A stretch of 33,726 bases of DNA. Source: Ectothiorhodospira shaposhnikovii. GTDB taxonomy: Bacteria; Pseudomonadota; Gammaproteobacteria; Ectothiorhodospirales; Ectothiorhodospiraceae. The stretch covers positions 1-33,726 of the forward strand of contig NZ_NRSM01000035.1 of the NCBI RefSeq assembly GCF_016584105.1. Reading direction: 5' to 3'. Shown one piece after another: positions 8,341-16,919 of this stretch; position 1 is the first letter of the stretch; the number at the start of each line of letters is the position of its first letter. The notes under the pieces are model-generated. The model was not told the origin of the DNA and did no database searches. It saw nothing but the letters and a program-made list of their open reading frames with translations. Made by a program: the position numbers and the translations under genes.

Positions 8341-10440
8341 ATGAAAGCAGAAGACACGCTGGTTACCAATCTGCTGCAGGGCGCGAAGCAGTTCATCGTG
8401 CCGATCTTTCAGCGCGACTACAGCTGGGGCACGAAGCACTGCCAGCAACTGTGGAAGGATGTGATTCGCGTCGGTAGCGACCCAAATGTGAAGGGCCACT
8501 TCCTTGGCTCAGTGGTCTATGTCGCGGCTGAGGACAACACAGCCACCATCACTCGTTGGTTGTTGATCGACGGCCAACAACGCCTTACTACGCTGACGCT
8601 TTTGTTGATCGCGCTTCGTGACCGGATGGCACAGCTTCCTGGAAACTCAGGTCAGGGAGAGGAGGAAGCGACGCCCGATGAGCTGGACGACTATTACCTG
8701 CGCAACCGGCACGGCAAGGGCGAGCGGCGGCACAAGCTGCATCTGCGCCGGGCAGATCACGAAACGCTGATTGCGCTTCTGGATGGAAAGACGTTGCCAG
8801 AGGCTGTCTCGGAGCGGGTGAAGGAGAACTTCCTGTTCCTGCGTGATTTGGTCGCCCAGGCCGACGTGCAAACCGTCTACAACGGCATCAAGAAACTGGT
8901 GGTCGTGGACGTGAGTCTGACGCGCGGCCAGGATGACCCGCAGATGATCTTTGAAAGCCTGAACTCTACCGGGGTGGATTTGACTCAGGCCGATCTGATT
9001 CGAAATTTCGTGCTGATGCGTCTGGACGAGTCCTCCCAGACGCAGCTCTACGAAGAACATTGGCAGCCGATCGAGCAGGCTTTCGGGCGGCGCTACCGTA
9101 CCGAGTTCGATAAATTCGTGAAGGATTTTCTGACGCTGCAAATGCGTCCCGGCACGCCATTGAAAGCGGCCGATATCTATCACGAGTTCCGTAGCTATTT
9201 CTCGTGTACTGTCGAAAAGCGTGGTGTCGATGGCATCCTCAGCGACCTGCGCCGCTTTGGCAGCTACTACACGTCATTCAGTCTCAGCCAGGAAAAGCAG
9301 CCGGCATTAAAGGAGGCATTCGCCCGCCTGCGTTCCCTGGTCGAGGTGGCTTCGCCGGTCGTGCTGACGCTTTACGACTTTCATGACCGAGCAAAGACCC
9401 TCCGTACCGATGAATTCGTCGAGGCCGTCGAGTTGCTGGAAAGCTTTGTGTTCCGGCGTTCAGTGTGCGACATGCAAACGCGCAGCCTCGGACAGATATT
9501 CGCAAGCCTCGCCTATCGAATCACCGAGAGCCAGCCGCTGCTAAGTTTAAAGGTGGCGCTGTATAGGCAAGGCAAGAAGCGCCGCTTTCCGAGCGATGCC
9601 GAATTTCGCGAGGCGCTCGAAACCCGCGATGTCTACGACATGCGAACTTGCTTCTATCTGCTGGATCGGCTTGAGAACTTCAGCAAGGAGCGCATCGATA
9701 CCTCGAACTTCTCCATTGAGCACGTTATGCCGCAGAACGAGGATCTTCGTCCGGAATGGCGAACGATGCTAGGTAGCGACTGGAAAGCAATACAGGAAAC
9801 GTGGCTACACCGCTTGGGCAATCTGACGCTGACCGGATACAACTCCACTTACAGCGACCGTCCATTTTCCGAAAAGAAAGCGATTGCCGGTGGTTTCGAT
9901 GAGAGCCCGCTGCGCTTGAACAAGTTCATTCGCGAACAATCTGCGTGGGACGGTACGACCATCGAGCAGCGAGGCAAGTTGCTCGCCGAGAAGGCCGTGA
10001 CCGTATGGCGACCATTGGTCGTCGATTTGCTGGCCGTGAAGCAACGGGAGTTGGAGGAGCACAAGGCCTTTGCCGCCAACTACAGGGTCGAGGACCTGGA
10101 ACTGGATGACATCGCCAAGAAGTTACTGGAGGTTTTACTTCCACAGATCCAGGCATTTGGTGAAGATGTAGTCGAGCTGCCCAACGACCGGAGCGTTATC
10201 TACCGTGTGTTTGATTTCTTCGTCGAAATCATCCCGTGTAAGCAGCGGCTGAGCCTCTTGCTGAATCTGGATTTTGCCGACTGCGAAGATCTATCAGGCA
10301 AAGCCCGTGATGCCACGGAGTTCGCCTTCATCATCGGCGCAACCGAGACGGGTGGAGTGCTGTACAACCTGGAATCACAAGACGATGTGCCGGCTGCGAT
10401 CAACGTGGTCAGACAAGCGTATGAGCGTGTGACTGAGTGA
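8341..10440 (+). CDS. DUF262/DUF1524 protein, GmrSD-like type IV restriction nuclease candidate
   Basis: The 699-residue protein has an N-terminal DUF262 domain with the hallmark IDGQQR (76-81), preceded by the PIFQRDYSW motif near 21-29. The middle (about 200-420) is helical. A DUF1524 HNH-type nuclease domain carries IEHVMPQ with the candidate catalytic H461, followed by the LGNLTLTGYNSTYS segment (N494, N501). GmrSD enzymes with this pair of domains use nucleotide hydrolysis through DUF262 to cut phage DNA bearing modified cytosines. The family is broad, so the exact substrate here is unknown. A C-terminal extension (about 570-699) has no assignment. Its position 9 bp behind hsdR suggests a second restriction arm that would act on modified DNA that type I cleavage misses. 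That pairing is inference. Confidence 0.85.
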   Translation: MKAEDTLVTNLLQGAKQFIVPIFQRDYSWGTKHCQQLWKDVIRVGSDPNVKGHFLGSVVYVAAEDNTATITRWLLIDGQQRLTTLTLLLIALRDRMAQLPGNSGQGEEEATPDELDDYYLRNRHGKGERRHKLHLRRADHETLIALLDGKTLPEAVSERVKENFLFLRDLVAQADVQTVYNGIKKLVVVDVSLTRGQDDPQMIFESLNSTGVDLTQADLIRNFVLMRLDESSQTQLYEEHWQPIEQAFGRRYRTEFDKFVKDFLTLQMRPGTPLKAADIYHEFRSYFSCTVEKRGVDGILSDLRRFGSYYTSFSLSQEKQPALKEAFARLRSLVEVASPVVLTLYDFHDRAKTLRTDEFVEAVELLESFVFRRSVCDMQTRSLGQIFASLAYRITESQPLLSLKVALYRQGKKRRFPSDAEFREALETRDVYDMRTCFYLLDRLENFSKERIDTSNFSIEHVMPQNEDLRPEWRTMLGSDWKAIQETWLHRLGNLTLTGYNSTYSDRPFSEKKAIAGGFDESPLRLNKFIREQSAWDGTTIEQRGKLLAEKAVTVWRPLVVDLLAVKQRELEEHKAFAANYRVEDLELDDIAKKLLEVLLPQIQAFGEDVVELPNDRSVIYRVFDFFVEIIPCKQRLSLLLNLDFADCEDLSGKARDATEFAFIIGATETGGVLYNLESQDDVPAAINVVRQAYERVTE

Positions 10441-10483
10441 TTGCCGATTCTATAAATGCCTGATTGTCTGGAAATGATCTGAT

Positions 10484-13400
10484 ATGCCGAGCACTGCAAA
10501 GAAACGAATCTCCAAAAGCACATTGTCCATGTTCCTGCGGACCAAGTGCGATCGCGAACTTTATCTGTCTTTGCATGAAGACTCGGAGCTTGATTCGCAT
10601 GGCATGCCGGTTCCGTTGCAGGCACGTCCTGGAATCGGCGTCCTCCAAACGGCAGGACGGGATTTTGAGGATGAGCGCAACGATCAGTTGATTCAGGCGT
10701 TCGGCAGTCTGGTCATCTATCAGCCGGACAAGGGAGGCGCAAACAAACCAGTCAAGGCCCCGCTCGCGTCGTTGCTTGGAAAGGTAACAGCCTTGCCGTC
10801 GATCATCCTGCAAGGGAAGTTCGAGCCCTCTTCCTTCCAGAACGCCGTTATGGCAAATATTGGTCTGCAACCCGGACAGATCACTCAGGTGCCGCCAATC
10901 GCAGGGCTTATTCCTGACATCATCGTCGTGCGCCAGGCCACAGCAGATGACGAGGAGGTGGGGCCAGACGGATGTCGTCGGCGAATTGACCCGGCAACTG
11001 ATACGCGGCGTGCATTGAGCATCATTGATGTAAAGCACACCAGCGAGGCTAATCCGAGCTACTCCGCCGAAGTCGCGCTTTACGCACTTTTTCTGGCGAA
11101 CTGGATCGCCGACCAGGGGTTGCAGAATGAGTATTTCGTAACGATTCGCAGCTACCTGTGGACCCGATTCAAGCAAGGCCAGTCTGAACTCGACGCGTTG
11201 ATGTCGGGCACATCCCCAGCGACAGCGATTCAGTATCTCAATGCGCTGATTGCCGACAGTGAAGACGCCAACTTGCGCTTCTATCTGCCCACCGTTCTGC
11301 ATTTCTTCCGGGAGGACTTGCTCCGGGTCATCGCCGTTGGCGATGCATCAACCAACGGGTGGCAGAACCTTGAATGGCATGTCGATGGCAGGTGTAGTGC
11401 CTGCGACTGGTTGGGGCACGAAAAGTGGGCAAATGCGAAGGACAAAGCGCGAATTGCGGCTCAGCCGAACCACTACTGCTACCCCGCAGCGAAGCTGACT
11501 GGGCACTTGAGCCAAATCGCGGGTATGACACGAGGTGCAAGAAAGACACTCCAGATTAATGCCATTCAGGACACGGCGGGTGCGGCAAGCGCCCCCTCCG
11601 CACATCCTGCTTTCCAGCAACACAGTCATCTCAAAAAGGAACGAAGCCGTATCCCCGCGCGAGCGCAGGCCCTAATTTCTTCGGCCACGACGGTAGACAG
11701 CGCCGCCGTGCTGGCGAGCTTGGCGCCAGCGCCACAACTCCATGTGGCGATCGCCGTCAACTTCGATCCGAGCGCTGGGTTGCTCACTGGCCTTTCGATA
11801 CTTGGTAGAGCGACGGCCTATGTGACGGGACAGTCGCCCCGGCAGTTTGCGACGAAATGCTTTGTCGTGGATCAGAAGGTTCTGGCGGACGAGTGGGTGG
11901 CTTTGGAGGGGCTCCTGTCGACACTGTCTGACATGATTGATCAGGCTGAGACATTTGTTCGCGCTGCCGGACGAACCCCGCTAACCGCACAAATCGCGTT
12001 CTGGGAGAAACGACAGTTTGAAGAGCTTTGTGCGGCGATGGGACGGCATTTGCCACGGGTGCTGAGCCTGACGAATCGTAAGACCAAGGCGCTGGCCTGG
12101 CTTTTCCCTGCCGATGAACTGATCGAGAAGCCCGATGGCGCCGTCAGCCCCTGCGTTGTTTTCGTTGATGAGATTATCCGACGAGTTGTTTTTGCCCCAA
12201 CACCTCATGTGATCACCCTGTTCGATACCGTTGAAACCTACTATTCGGGCCCTGGACCAGTTCGGCTGGGTGATGCGTTCTATCGTGAATTCCTCACCAA
12301 CGGCATTCCTCGGGAACGCATTTATGAGATTTGGAGCAACGTCACCACGATAAAACGGGGGTCCGTTACCGTTCCCCGCAACACCGTCATTCAGGAATTC
12401 GGCAATGCGCTGGAGAAGCAGTGCCGGGCATTGAACAGCGTCGTCGAGAGACTACGCACGGACTTCAAGGGGCAGCTCAAGGCAAACGCTCCAAAGCTGA
12501 CACTGTCTATTCCTCAGGGTGCTCGCGACGTCGCGTTCGACAGCAAGCTTTGGGTTTGGTGGGAGGAATTGCAGTATCACACCAGAAAGCTGGAGTCCCA
12601 CCAGCGCCTGGCGCTTGATGCCGAAGCACTAGAGGCCAGTTACGAAGCGGTTCGGCTCACCAACGGGCAACCTACAGGAACTCCGAATGAGTACGTATTC
12701 GACGTGCTTCCTGGGTCCACCGAAGCGAAGCTTGATGACAACGAAGGCTATCTGGCTCTCGGCAAGGAAGGTCATCCTGGGCTTCCGTTGCAGCGTGGAA
12801 GGGATCTGATCGCCGGTGGCGCGCCGCTTTACCCAGGGCAGAACGACACGCTGCTCGCACCGCTGTGGTCGGCGCTTTCCGTAACGCTCGTGTCCTTTGA
12901 CAGAGGCATGAAAAAGGCTGTCCTGAAGCTAACTAACTGGCGTGAAACGGCTTTCGTACCTTATCTGCTGGCCAACTCGACTGTTGATCTGCTGAACGAC
13001 ATCTTTATCACCAAAGGCCAGGGCTCGTTCAAGTGGTACGAGACGGTCAAGCGGATCCTCACTGCAGTAGGGAACCCGTCGATAGCGGTGGCAGATAGCA
13101 ATGCGGCCACTGCGATGGGGGCGAGGACTCCGCGCCCCGGCTCAGACCCGGTTACTCCGCTTGCCCGCGTACTCTGGGAGGCCGACACTCTTCACGCGAC
13201 ATCCGTCGTAGCTGCGACGCAGGCCTCTTCGGTTGCAGCCTACGCCAAGGCCAAGCACAACCTGAACAAGAGTCAGACCGATGCTGTCGCGCAGGCGGCA
13301 GAAAAAGGGCTGACTATCATCTGGGGGCCGCCAGGCACCGGGAAAACGCAGACACTAGCTGGATGTATTCACGGCCTTGTGCATGATGCCGTGCGGCGGG

Positions 13401-14740
13401 GGCAAGCATTGAAATTGCTGGTCGCCGGACCGACGTACAAGGCTGTTGAGGAGATTATTGGTCGTGTTGTTGAGGCGTTAGACAACGATGCAACCTGTCC
13501 TGCTGAGGTCTTTGTTGGATATTCCTCTTCGCAGACCCCAAAGGTGTTCTCGGCAAGCAAGTCACATCTGCTCGTTGAGTCATTTAACCTGGACCAGGGC
13601 AATCAGGAAACACAGGATTGTCTTGCTAGTCTGGCGAAAACCGATGTTGTCACGATTGTCGCCACGGCGACGATGCAGGCATACAAGTTCGCCGAATGGA
13701 CCTATGGTCGCCATGTTGCGCCGATTTTTGACGTCGTGATTGTCGATGAAAGCTCTCAGGTTCAGGTCACACATGCAATCTCGCCATTGGCCACCTTGAA
13801 GGACGATGCGAGACTGATCATTGCTGGCGATCATCTTCAGATGCCGCCAATCATGGCGCTTGAACCACCCAAGGGTTCCGAATACCTGGTGGGCAGCATC
13901 CAGAAATACCTGCTCGACCGTCCGTTTGGCAGCCAAATCGTTCCATGTCCGCTGGAAGAGAACTACCGCTCGGCGGAGGACATCGTTGCCTATGCCCGTA
14001 CGATCGGCTACCGATCGACGTTGACGGCGTCAAACGCCGCGACGGCACTTCATCTCTTGGCGGCGGTGCCAACTCCCCCATCAGGTTTTCCAGCGGCCTT
14101 CCCTTGGTCATCTCTGTGGCCGGACATTCTTGACCCCGCGAAGAAGGTGCTGACGTTGCTCCATGACGATGATCTGTCGTCCCAAAGCAATTCCTTCGAA
14201 GCCAAGATCGTCGCTGCCTTGACCTGGTGCCTGAGGCAGACAGTGAGCGCGGAACTTGATGGGCGAGGTGCCGTGACGCATGCGACGCCTACGCCCGATC
14301 AGTTCTGGGGGCAGTGCATCGGAATCGTGACGCCTCATCGCGCTCAACGTGCCTTGGTGGTTCGCGAACTGCGGTCAATATTCCCGTCTGATCCGCCGAA
14401 CTTGATCGACTCGGCCGTTGATACCGTGGAAAAGTTCCAGGGTGGTCAGCGGCACACAATCGTCGTGACTTTTGGTGTCGGGGACGCGGACGTGATCATG
14501 GGAGAGGAAGCGTTCCTGATGCAGCTAGAGAGGACAAACGTGGCCATCTCACGCGCGATGGCTAAGTGCCTGGTAGTTATGCCAATGACCCTCGCAGGGC
14601 ACGTCCCTCAAGACAAGAAGGCGATCGAAACGGCACACGCGATCAAAGACTACGTCGACGAATTCTGTAATCAGGAACTTGTTGATCAAGTCTCGTTCGG
14701 ATCAACGTCGAGACAAGCGAAGCTGCGTTACCACCAATAG
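10484..14740 (+). CDS. RecB/Cas4-like nuclease fused to Dna2/Upf1-like SF1 helicase
   Basis: The protein has 1418 residues. The N-terminal third looks like a PD-(D/E)xK nuclease: D145 in GLIPDIIV, then D182-V-K184 in IIDVKHT. Four cysteines, C22, C304, C307 and C332, are arranged like the one-plus-three set that holds an Fe-S cluster in AddB, Cas4 and Dna2. Residues about 400-600 resemble the RNase H-like domain of TM0106-type RecB nucleases. The C-terminal third is an SF1B helicase: Walker A GPPGTGKT (948-955), Walker B VDESSQ (D1088-E1089), then AGDHLQMPP, ENYRS, TPHRAQ and a final VEKFQGGQ/NVAISRA block. It should unwind and degrade DNA ends. No defence family name is assigned with certainty. 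It sits 43 bp behind the DUF262 gene on the same strand, with a weak SD (GGAAA, about 10 nt from the ATG). Confidence 0.8.
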   Translation: MPSTAKKRISKSTLSMFLRTKCDRELYLSLHEDSELDSHGMPVPLQARPGIGVLQTAGRDFEDERNDQLIQAFGSLVIYQPDKGGANKPVKAPLASLLGKVTALPSIILQGKFEPSSFQNAVMANIGLQPGQITQVPPIAGLIPDIIVVRQATADDEEVGPDGCRRRIDPATDTRRALSIIDVKHTSEANPSYSAEVALYALFLANWIADQGLQNEYFVTIRSYLWTRFKQGQSELDALMSGTSPATAIQYLNALIADSEDANLRFYLPTVLHFFREDLLRVIAVGDASTNGWQNLEWHVDGRCSACDWLGHEKWANAKDKARIAAQPNHYCYPAAKLTGHLSQIAGMTRGARKTLQINAIQDTAGAASAPSAHPAFQQHSHLKKERSRIPARAQALISSATTVDSAAVLASLAPAPQLHVAIAVNFDPSAGLLTGLSILGRATAYVTGQSPRQFATKCFVVDQKVLADEWVALEGLLSTLSDMIDQAETFVRAAGRTPLTAQIAFWEKRQFEELCAAMGRHLPRVLSLTNRKTKALAWLFPADELIEKPDGAVSPCVVFVDEIIRRVVFAPTPHVITLFDTVETYYSGPGPVRLGDAFYREFLTNGIPRERIYEIWSNVTTIKRGSVTVPRNTVIQEFGNALEKQCRALNSVVERLRTDFKGQLKANAPKLTLSIPQGARDVAFDSKLWVWWEELQYHTRKLESHQRLALDAEALEASYEAVRLTNGQPTGTPNEYVFDVLPGSTEAKLDDNEGYLALGKEGHPGLPLQRGRDLIAGGAPLYPGQNDTLLAPLWSALSVTLVSFDRGMKKAVLKLTNWRETAFVPYLLANSTVDLLNDIFITKGQGSFKWYETVKRILTAVGNPSIAVADSNAATAMGARTPRPGSDPVTPLARVLWEADTLHATSVVAATQASSVAAYAKAKHNLNKSQTDAVAQAAEKGLTIIWGPPGTGKTQTLAGCIHGLVHDAVRRGQALKLLVAGPTYKAVEEIIGRVVEALDNDATCPAEVFVGYSSSQTPKVFSASKSHLLVESFNLDQGNQETQDCLASLAKTDVVTIVATATMQAYKFAEWTYGRHVAPIFDVVIVDESSQVQVTHAISPLATLKDDARLIIAGDHLQMPPIMALEPPKGSEYLVGSIQKYLLDRPFGSQIVPCPLEENYRSAEDIVAYARTIGYRSTLTASNAATALHLLAAVPTPPSGFPAAFPWSSLWPDILDPAKKVLTLLHDDDLSSQSNSFEAKIVAALTWCLRQTVSAELDGRGAVTHATPTPDQFWGQCIGIVTPHRAQRALVVRELRSIFPSDPPNLIDSAVDTVEKFQGGQRHTIVVTFGVGDADVIMGEEAFLMQLERTNVAISRAMAKCLVVMPMTLAGHVPQDKKAIETAHAIKDYVDEFCNQELVDQVSFGSTSRQAKLRYHQ

Positions 14741-14752
14741 CAGCTACAGTTA

Positions 14753-15904
14753 TCAAACTCTTTCGACGTGAAAATCGAACTCGACGGCGGCGGCAGACTC
14801 GGCTTTCATCTGATCTGCTTGCCGCTTTCCAGCATCCGCTGATTCAGCAGCACGAGTAGATACTAAACGCCAAGGGGCCCCGGACTCATCAAGAGAGGCT
14901 CTGAAAAGTCGTTTGGCGTCCACCGATGCGGATGGGATTATTCCAAAACGGACGTACATGTGTAGCGATTCGGACGACGCAGCGCGGTTGGCTATGTTGC
15001 GCCACACTTTTCCAAGCGAGGCCGCGAAGGACTGCTGTCCTCCGTGATCGAGTTGAGGGCCGGCGGAGTAGTCGATTGAATCAGGACCGCCCAGGAACCA
15101 ATTTCTCAACCATTGATCTTGAACATACGTTCGCATCCCGTAGTAAGGAGGTGACGTGATCACAATTGAGGGCGCAGTGCTGACCGATTGGAATAGATCT
15201 TCGGACTGAGCGTCACCAAACAGGACATGAGAAATCGGACAAGGGGACTCTTGATCCAGTCCGACCAGACGCTCGATCTTTCGGCGCAGGACTTGAAGAA
15301 CATCAATTTTGGGGGCTTTGAGATTCCGCTGTTTCCAGAAGCGCACCGCGTAGTCAGGCTTTGATGCGTAAGTTCTGGGCATTTGATTTGAGAAGTATCC
15401 AGCATTCTCTATGTGCTTCGGCAGCGGGCCATGCAAGCATCCAAGAGTTGCAGCCCGAAGAATAGCCGAGGCATCTGTCTCTGCCTCCAAACCAAGCAAC
15501 CCTTCGCGCAAGGCACAAATGTCACGAAGCGTGGCTTTGTGATAGGCAGATCGAAAAAATGGAGTTTCAGGTATCTCAACTGGCTCGCTCTCTGCGATCA
15601 ATTTTCCGGCCAACTCAAGCGGTGTTTCGAGGTCACAGCTTGCGAGCTTAGCCTTTGCAATGGCAACAGCGACTGGCGAAGAATCAATGCCCCACGAAGC
15701 AAAGCCAAACCTTCGTGCTGAAAACAGGGTAGTGCCCCGACCGCAGAATGGATCAAGCACAACCGGCCCTTCGTTCCGATGCCTTTTAAGCACCTTGTTG
15801 GGATACTCAAGTGGGAACATCGTGAAGTAAGGGCAGATTGCGTTTAATGCATTTTCTTTGCGGTATGCGAGGGCCACTTGGTCGAGTCTTGTCCCAGAGA
15901 TCAT
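14753..15904 (-). CDS. Solitary site-specific DNA methyltransferase (N6-adenine or N4-cytosine type)
   Basis: This 383-residue amino-methyltransferase has SAM motif I DPFCGRGTT at 51-59, followed by GIDSSPVAVAIAKAK (motif II-like). Catalytic motif IV is SPPY at 251-254, in the context ITSPPYYGM. The region 60-240 between them probably includes target recognition. Motif I before motif IV, with a long insert, resembles the N6_N4_Mtase group; the methylated base cannot be told from sequence. There is no endonuclease gene beside it. It converges on the nuclease-helicase with only 12 bp between stops, and lies 74 bp beyond the prophage endolysin on the same strand. It may be a phage-borne protection gene or a host orphan methylase. 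Its DNA looks more AT-rich than either neighbour. The start has no clear SD; the ATG at 15904 is kept because the conserved LDQVALAYRKEN block begins within a few residues. Confidence 0.82.
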   Translation of the reverse strand: MISGTRLDQVALAYRKENALNAICPYFTMFPLEYPNKVLKRHRNEGPVVLDPFCGRGTTLFSARRFGFASWGIDSSPVAVAIAKAKLASCDLETPLELAGKLIAESEPVEIPETPFFRSAYHKATLRDICALREGLLGLEAETDASAILRAATLGCLHGPLPKHIENAGYFSNQMPRTYASKPDYAVRFWKQRNLKAPKIDVLQVLRRKIERLVGLDQESPCPISHVLFGDAQSEDLFQSVSTAPSIVITSPPYYGMRTYVQDQWLRNWFLGGPDSIDYSAGPQLDHGGQQSFAASLGKVWRNIANRAASSESLHMYVRFGIIPSASVDAKRLFRASLDESGAPWRLVSTRAAESADAGKRQADQMKAESAAAVEFDFHVERV

Positions 15905-15978
15905 TTTTGAGATATAAAGGCCAGTTTACATGGTCACGTGTGCGCAGGGAACGTAAAAGCGTGTCTCTTCCTCCGTTA
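15905..15978. other. Intergenic gap between endolysin and methyltransferase
   Basis: This 74 bp gap separates the last prophage late gene from the methyltransferase. On the minus strand it holds an AT-rich TTTATATC block about 10-17 nt before the methyltransferase ATG, which might be a -10 element, with a weak GTGACC about 15 bp upstream. A GGAGGAAGAG string just after the endolysin stop looks like an SD but has no start codon in range. No hairpin terminator or recognisable attachment site is visible. The gap is a candidate place for the prophage or recombination boundary, on position alone. Confidence 0.3.
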
Positions 15979-16446
15979 CTAGGAAGATCCGTCTAGGTGG
16001 CGGCATTCGGCCTCACGCCGTGCCACCAGTCCAGGCAAAACCTTCCCGCCCCCGTACACCCAACGGCGCAGTTCGTGCGCTGCTGCAACCCAATCCTGTT
16101 GATTGACCCGCCGCCGCAGGGTTGACGTCTGCAGCCGCCCCGGGCCGAGGTTGAACGTGAAGTCCACGATGGCCGCGAGCCGACCCTCTGGCCCAGTGGC
16201 CAGTACCGGACAATAGCGCAGCGTGGCGGCGAGGGCTGTGCGCAGATCCTGATGTAAGTAGGCCTCGCCCTCTTCCTCGTCGATCGGCGGATGGTCTGGC
16301 TTGCACAAACGCCCGTAGCCGATCGTCCAGTAGCCGGCCGGGCAGATATAGGGATGGGCCCGGCGCAGAGGATCTGACCTTGGGACCCGATGAAAGCCTT
16401 CAAAGCGTTTCGCCAGTGCAATAGCGGCTTGGGGAATCTCACTCAT
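15979..16446 (-). CDS. Phage endolysin, glycoside hydrolase family 24 lysozyme
   Basis: This 155-residue endolysin cuts the beta-1,4 bond between MurNAc and GlcNAc in peptidoglycan. The start is the ATG at 16446, which overlaps the stop of the holin-like gene in ATGA; a longer open frame upstream is shadow. The GH24 active-site pattern is E16 (in KRFEGF), C35 (YICPAG) and T41 (WTIGYG). The second position is Cys instead of Asp, as in a subset of phage lysozymes, and the E-to-C spacing of 19 residues is longer than in T4 lysozyme. The FTFNLGPGRLQTSTL helix block follows. No N-terminal signal or SAR segment is visible, so export should depend on a holin. No Rz/Rz1 spanin pair follows it in the window. 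Confidence 0.9.
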   Translation of the reverse strand: MSEIPQAAIALAKRFEGFHRVPRSDPLRRAHPYICPAGYWTIGYGRLCKPDHPPIDEEEGEAYLHQDLRTALAATLRYCPVLATGPEGRLAAIVDFTFNLGPGRLQTSTLRRRVNQQDWVAAAHELRRWVYGGGKVLPGLVARREAECRHLDGSS

Positions 16447-16919
16447 GGCCGAACCCGATCGAACACGCGCCCAAGGAACCAGAAGTTCAGCACCCCGGCC
16501 CACAGGGCTTGGTCGGCTTCGGTCCAAGCATGGACGATGGCTACGCCCCAGTCGGCACCGCCTTCGATGGCAGCCACGAAGGCGGCCGTCTTGGCGGCGC
16601 AGTACAGCGCCATGAACCAGTAGGTGATTACTGGACGCACGCTGCTCGATAGCGCATCGGCCCAGCGGACGCCAGTTTTCTCGCCCTGGGTGCGAACGGC
16701 GTCGCGCAGCGTTTCGATCGCACCCACGTTCCACGCCGCATCGGCACCGGCACCGATTTCTTCCATGCGCTGCGCGCCGCGCAGCTTCTCGAATTCGAGC
16801 GCCTTGTCCTGCATCGACAGCTCGTGGCCGCGTTCGCACTTGCGGTCGAGCCACTTGAGAAGCTCAGGTGCCAGGCGAAACGCGCCGCCGAGGAGGCCGC
16901 CGAGTAGCGTCTCGATCAT
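16443..16919 (-). CDS. Holin-like membrane protein of the lysis cassette
   Basis: The 158-residue protein starts at the ATG at 16919, which overlaps the previous stop in ATGA. The open frame can be extended upstream, but only over that gene. It begins with a glycine-rich hydrophobic stretch (ETLLGGLLGGAF), then a charged region (about 20-95). Two hydrophobic segments follow: VITYWFMALYCAAKTAAFVAAI (about 101-122) and ALWAGVLNFWFLGRVF near the C-terminus. The layout and the place just before the endolysin fit the GTA_holin_3TM-like group of phage holins. A holin forms inner-membrane lesions that let the endolysin reach the wall. The family match is by memory of the pattern, so holin remains the best reading, not proven. 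Confidence 0.65.
   Translation of the reverse strand: MIETLLGGLLGGAFRLAPELLKWLDRKCERGHELSMQDKALEFEKLRGAQRMEEIGAGADAAWNVGAIETLRDAVRTQGEKTGVRWADALSSSVRPVITYWFMALYCAAKTAAFVAAIEGGADWGVAIVHAWTEADQALWAGVLNFWFLGRVFDRVRP

Noticed and set aside
10428..10456. Possible promoter in front of the nuclease-helicase (TATAAA at 10451-10456).
   Set aside because: The -10 is acceptable, but at 16-18 bp spacing the upstream hexamers match the -35 poorly. Not strong enough to list.
15979..15999. Repeated CTAGG at the endolysin stop as an attachment site core.
   Set aside because: Two 5 bp copies 9 bp apart are expected by chance, and no second copy beyond the prophage can be checked in the window.
15979..16854. 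Longer endolysin with a 136-residue N-terminal extension.
   Set aside because: The extension is Arg-rich shadow of the holin-like gene. The ATG at 16446 overlaps the previous stop and opens with a normal lysozyme N-terminus.
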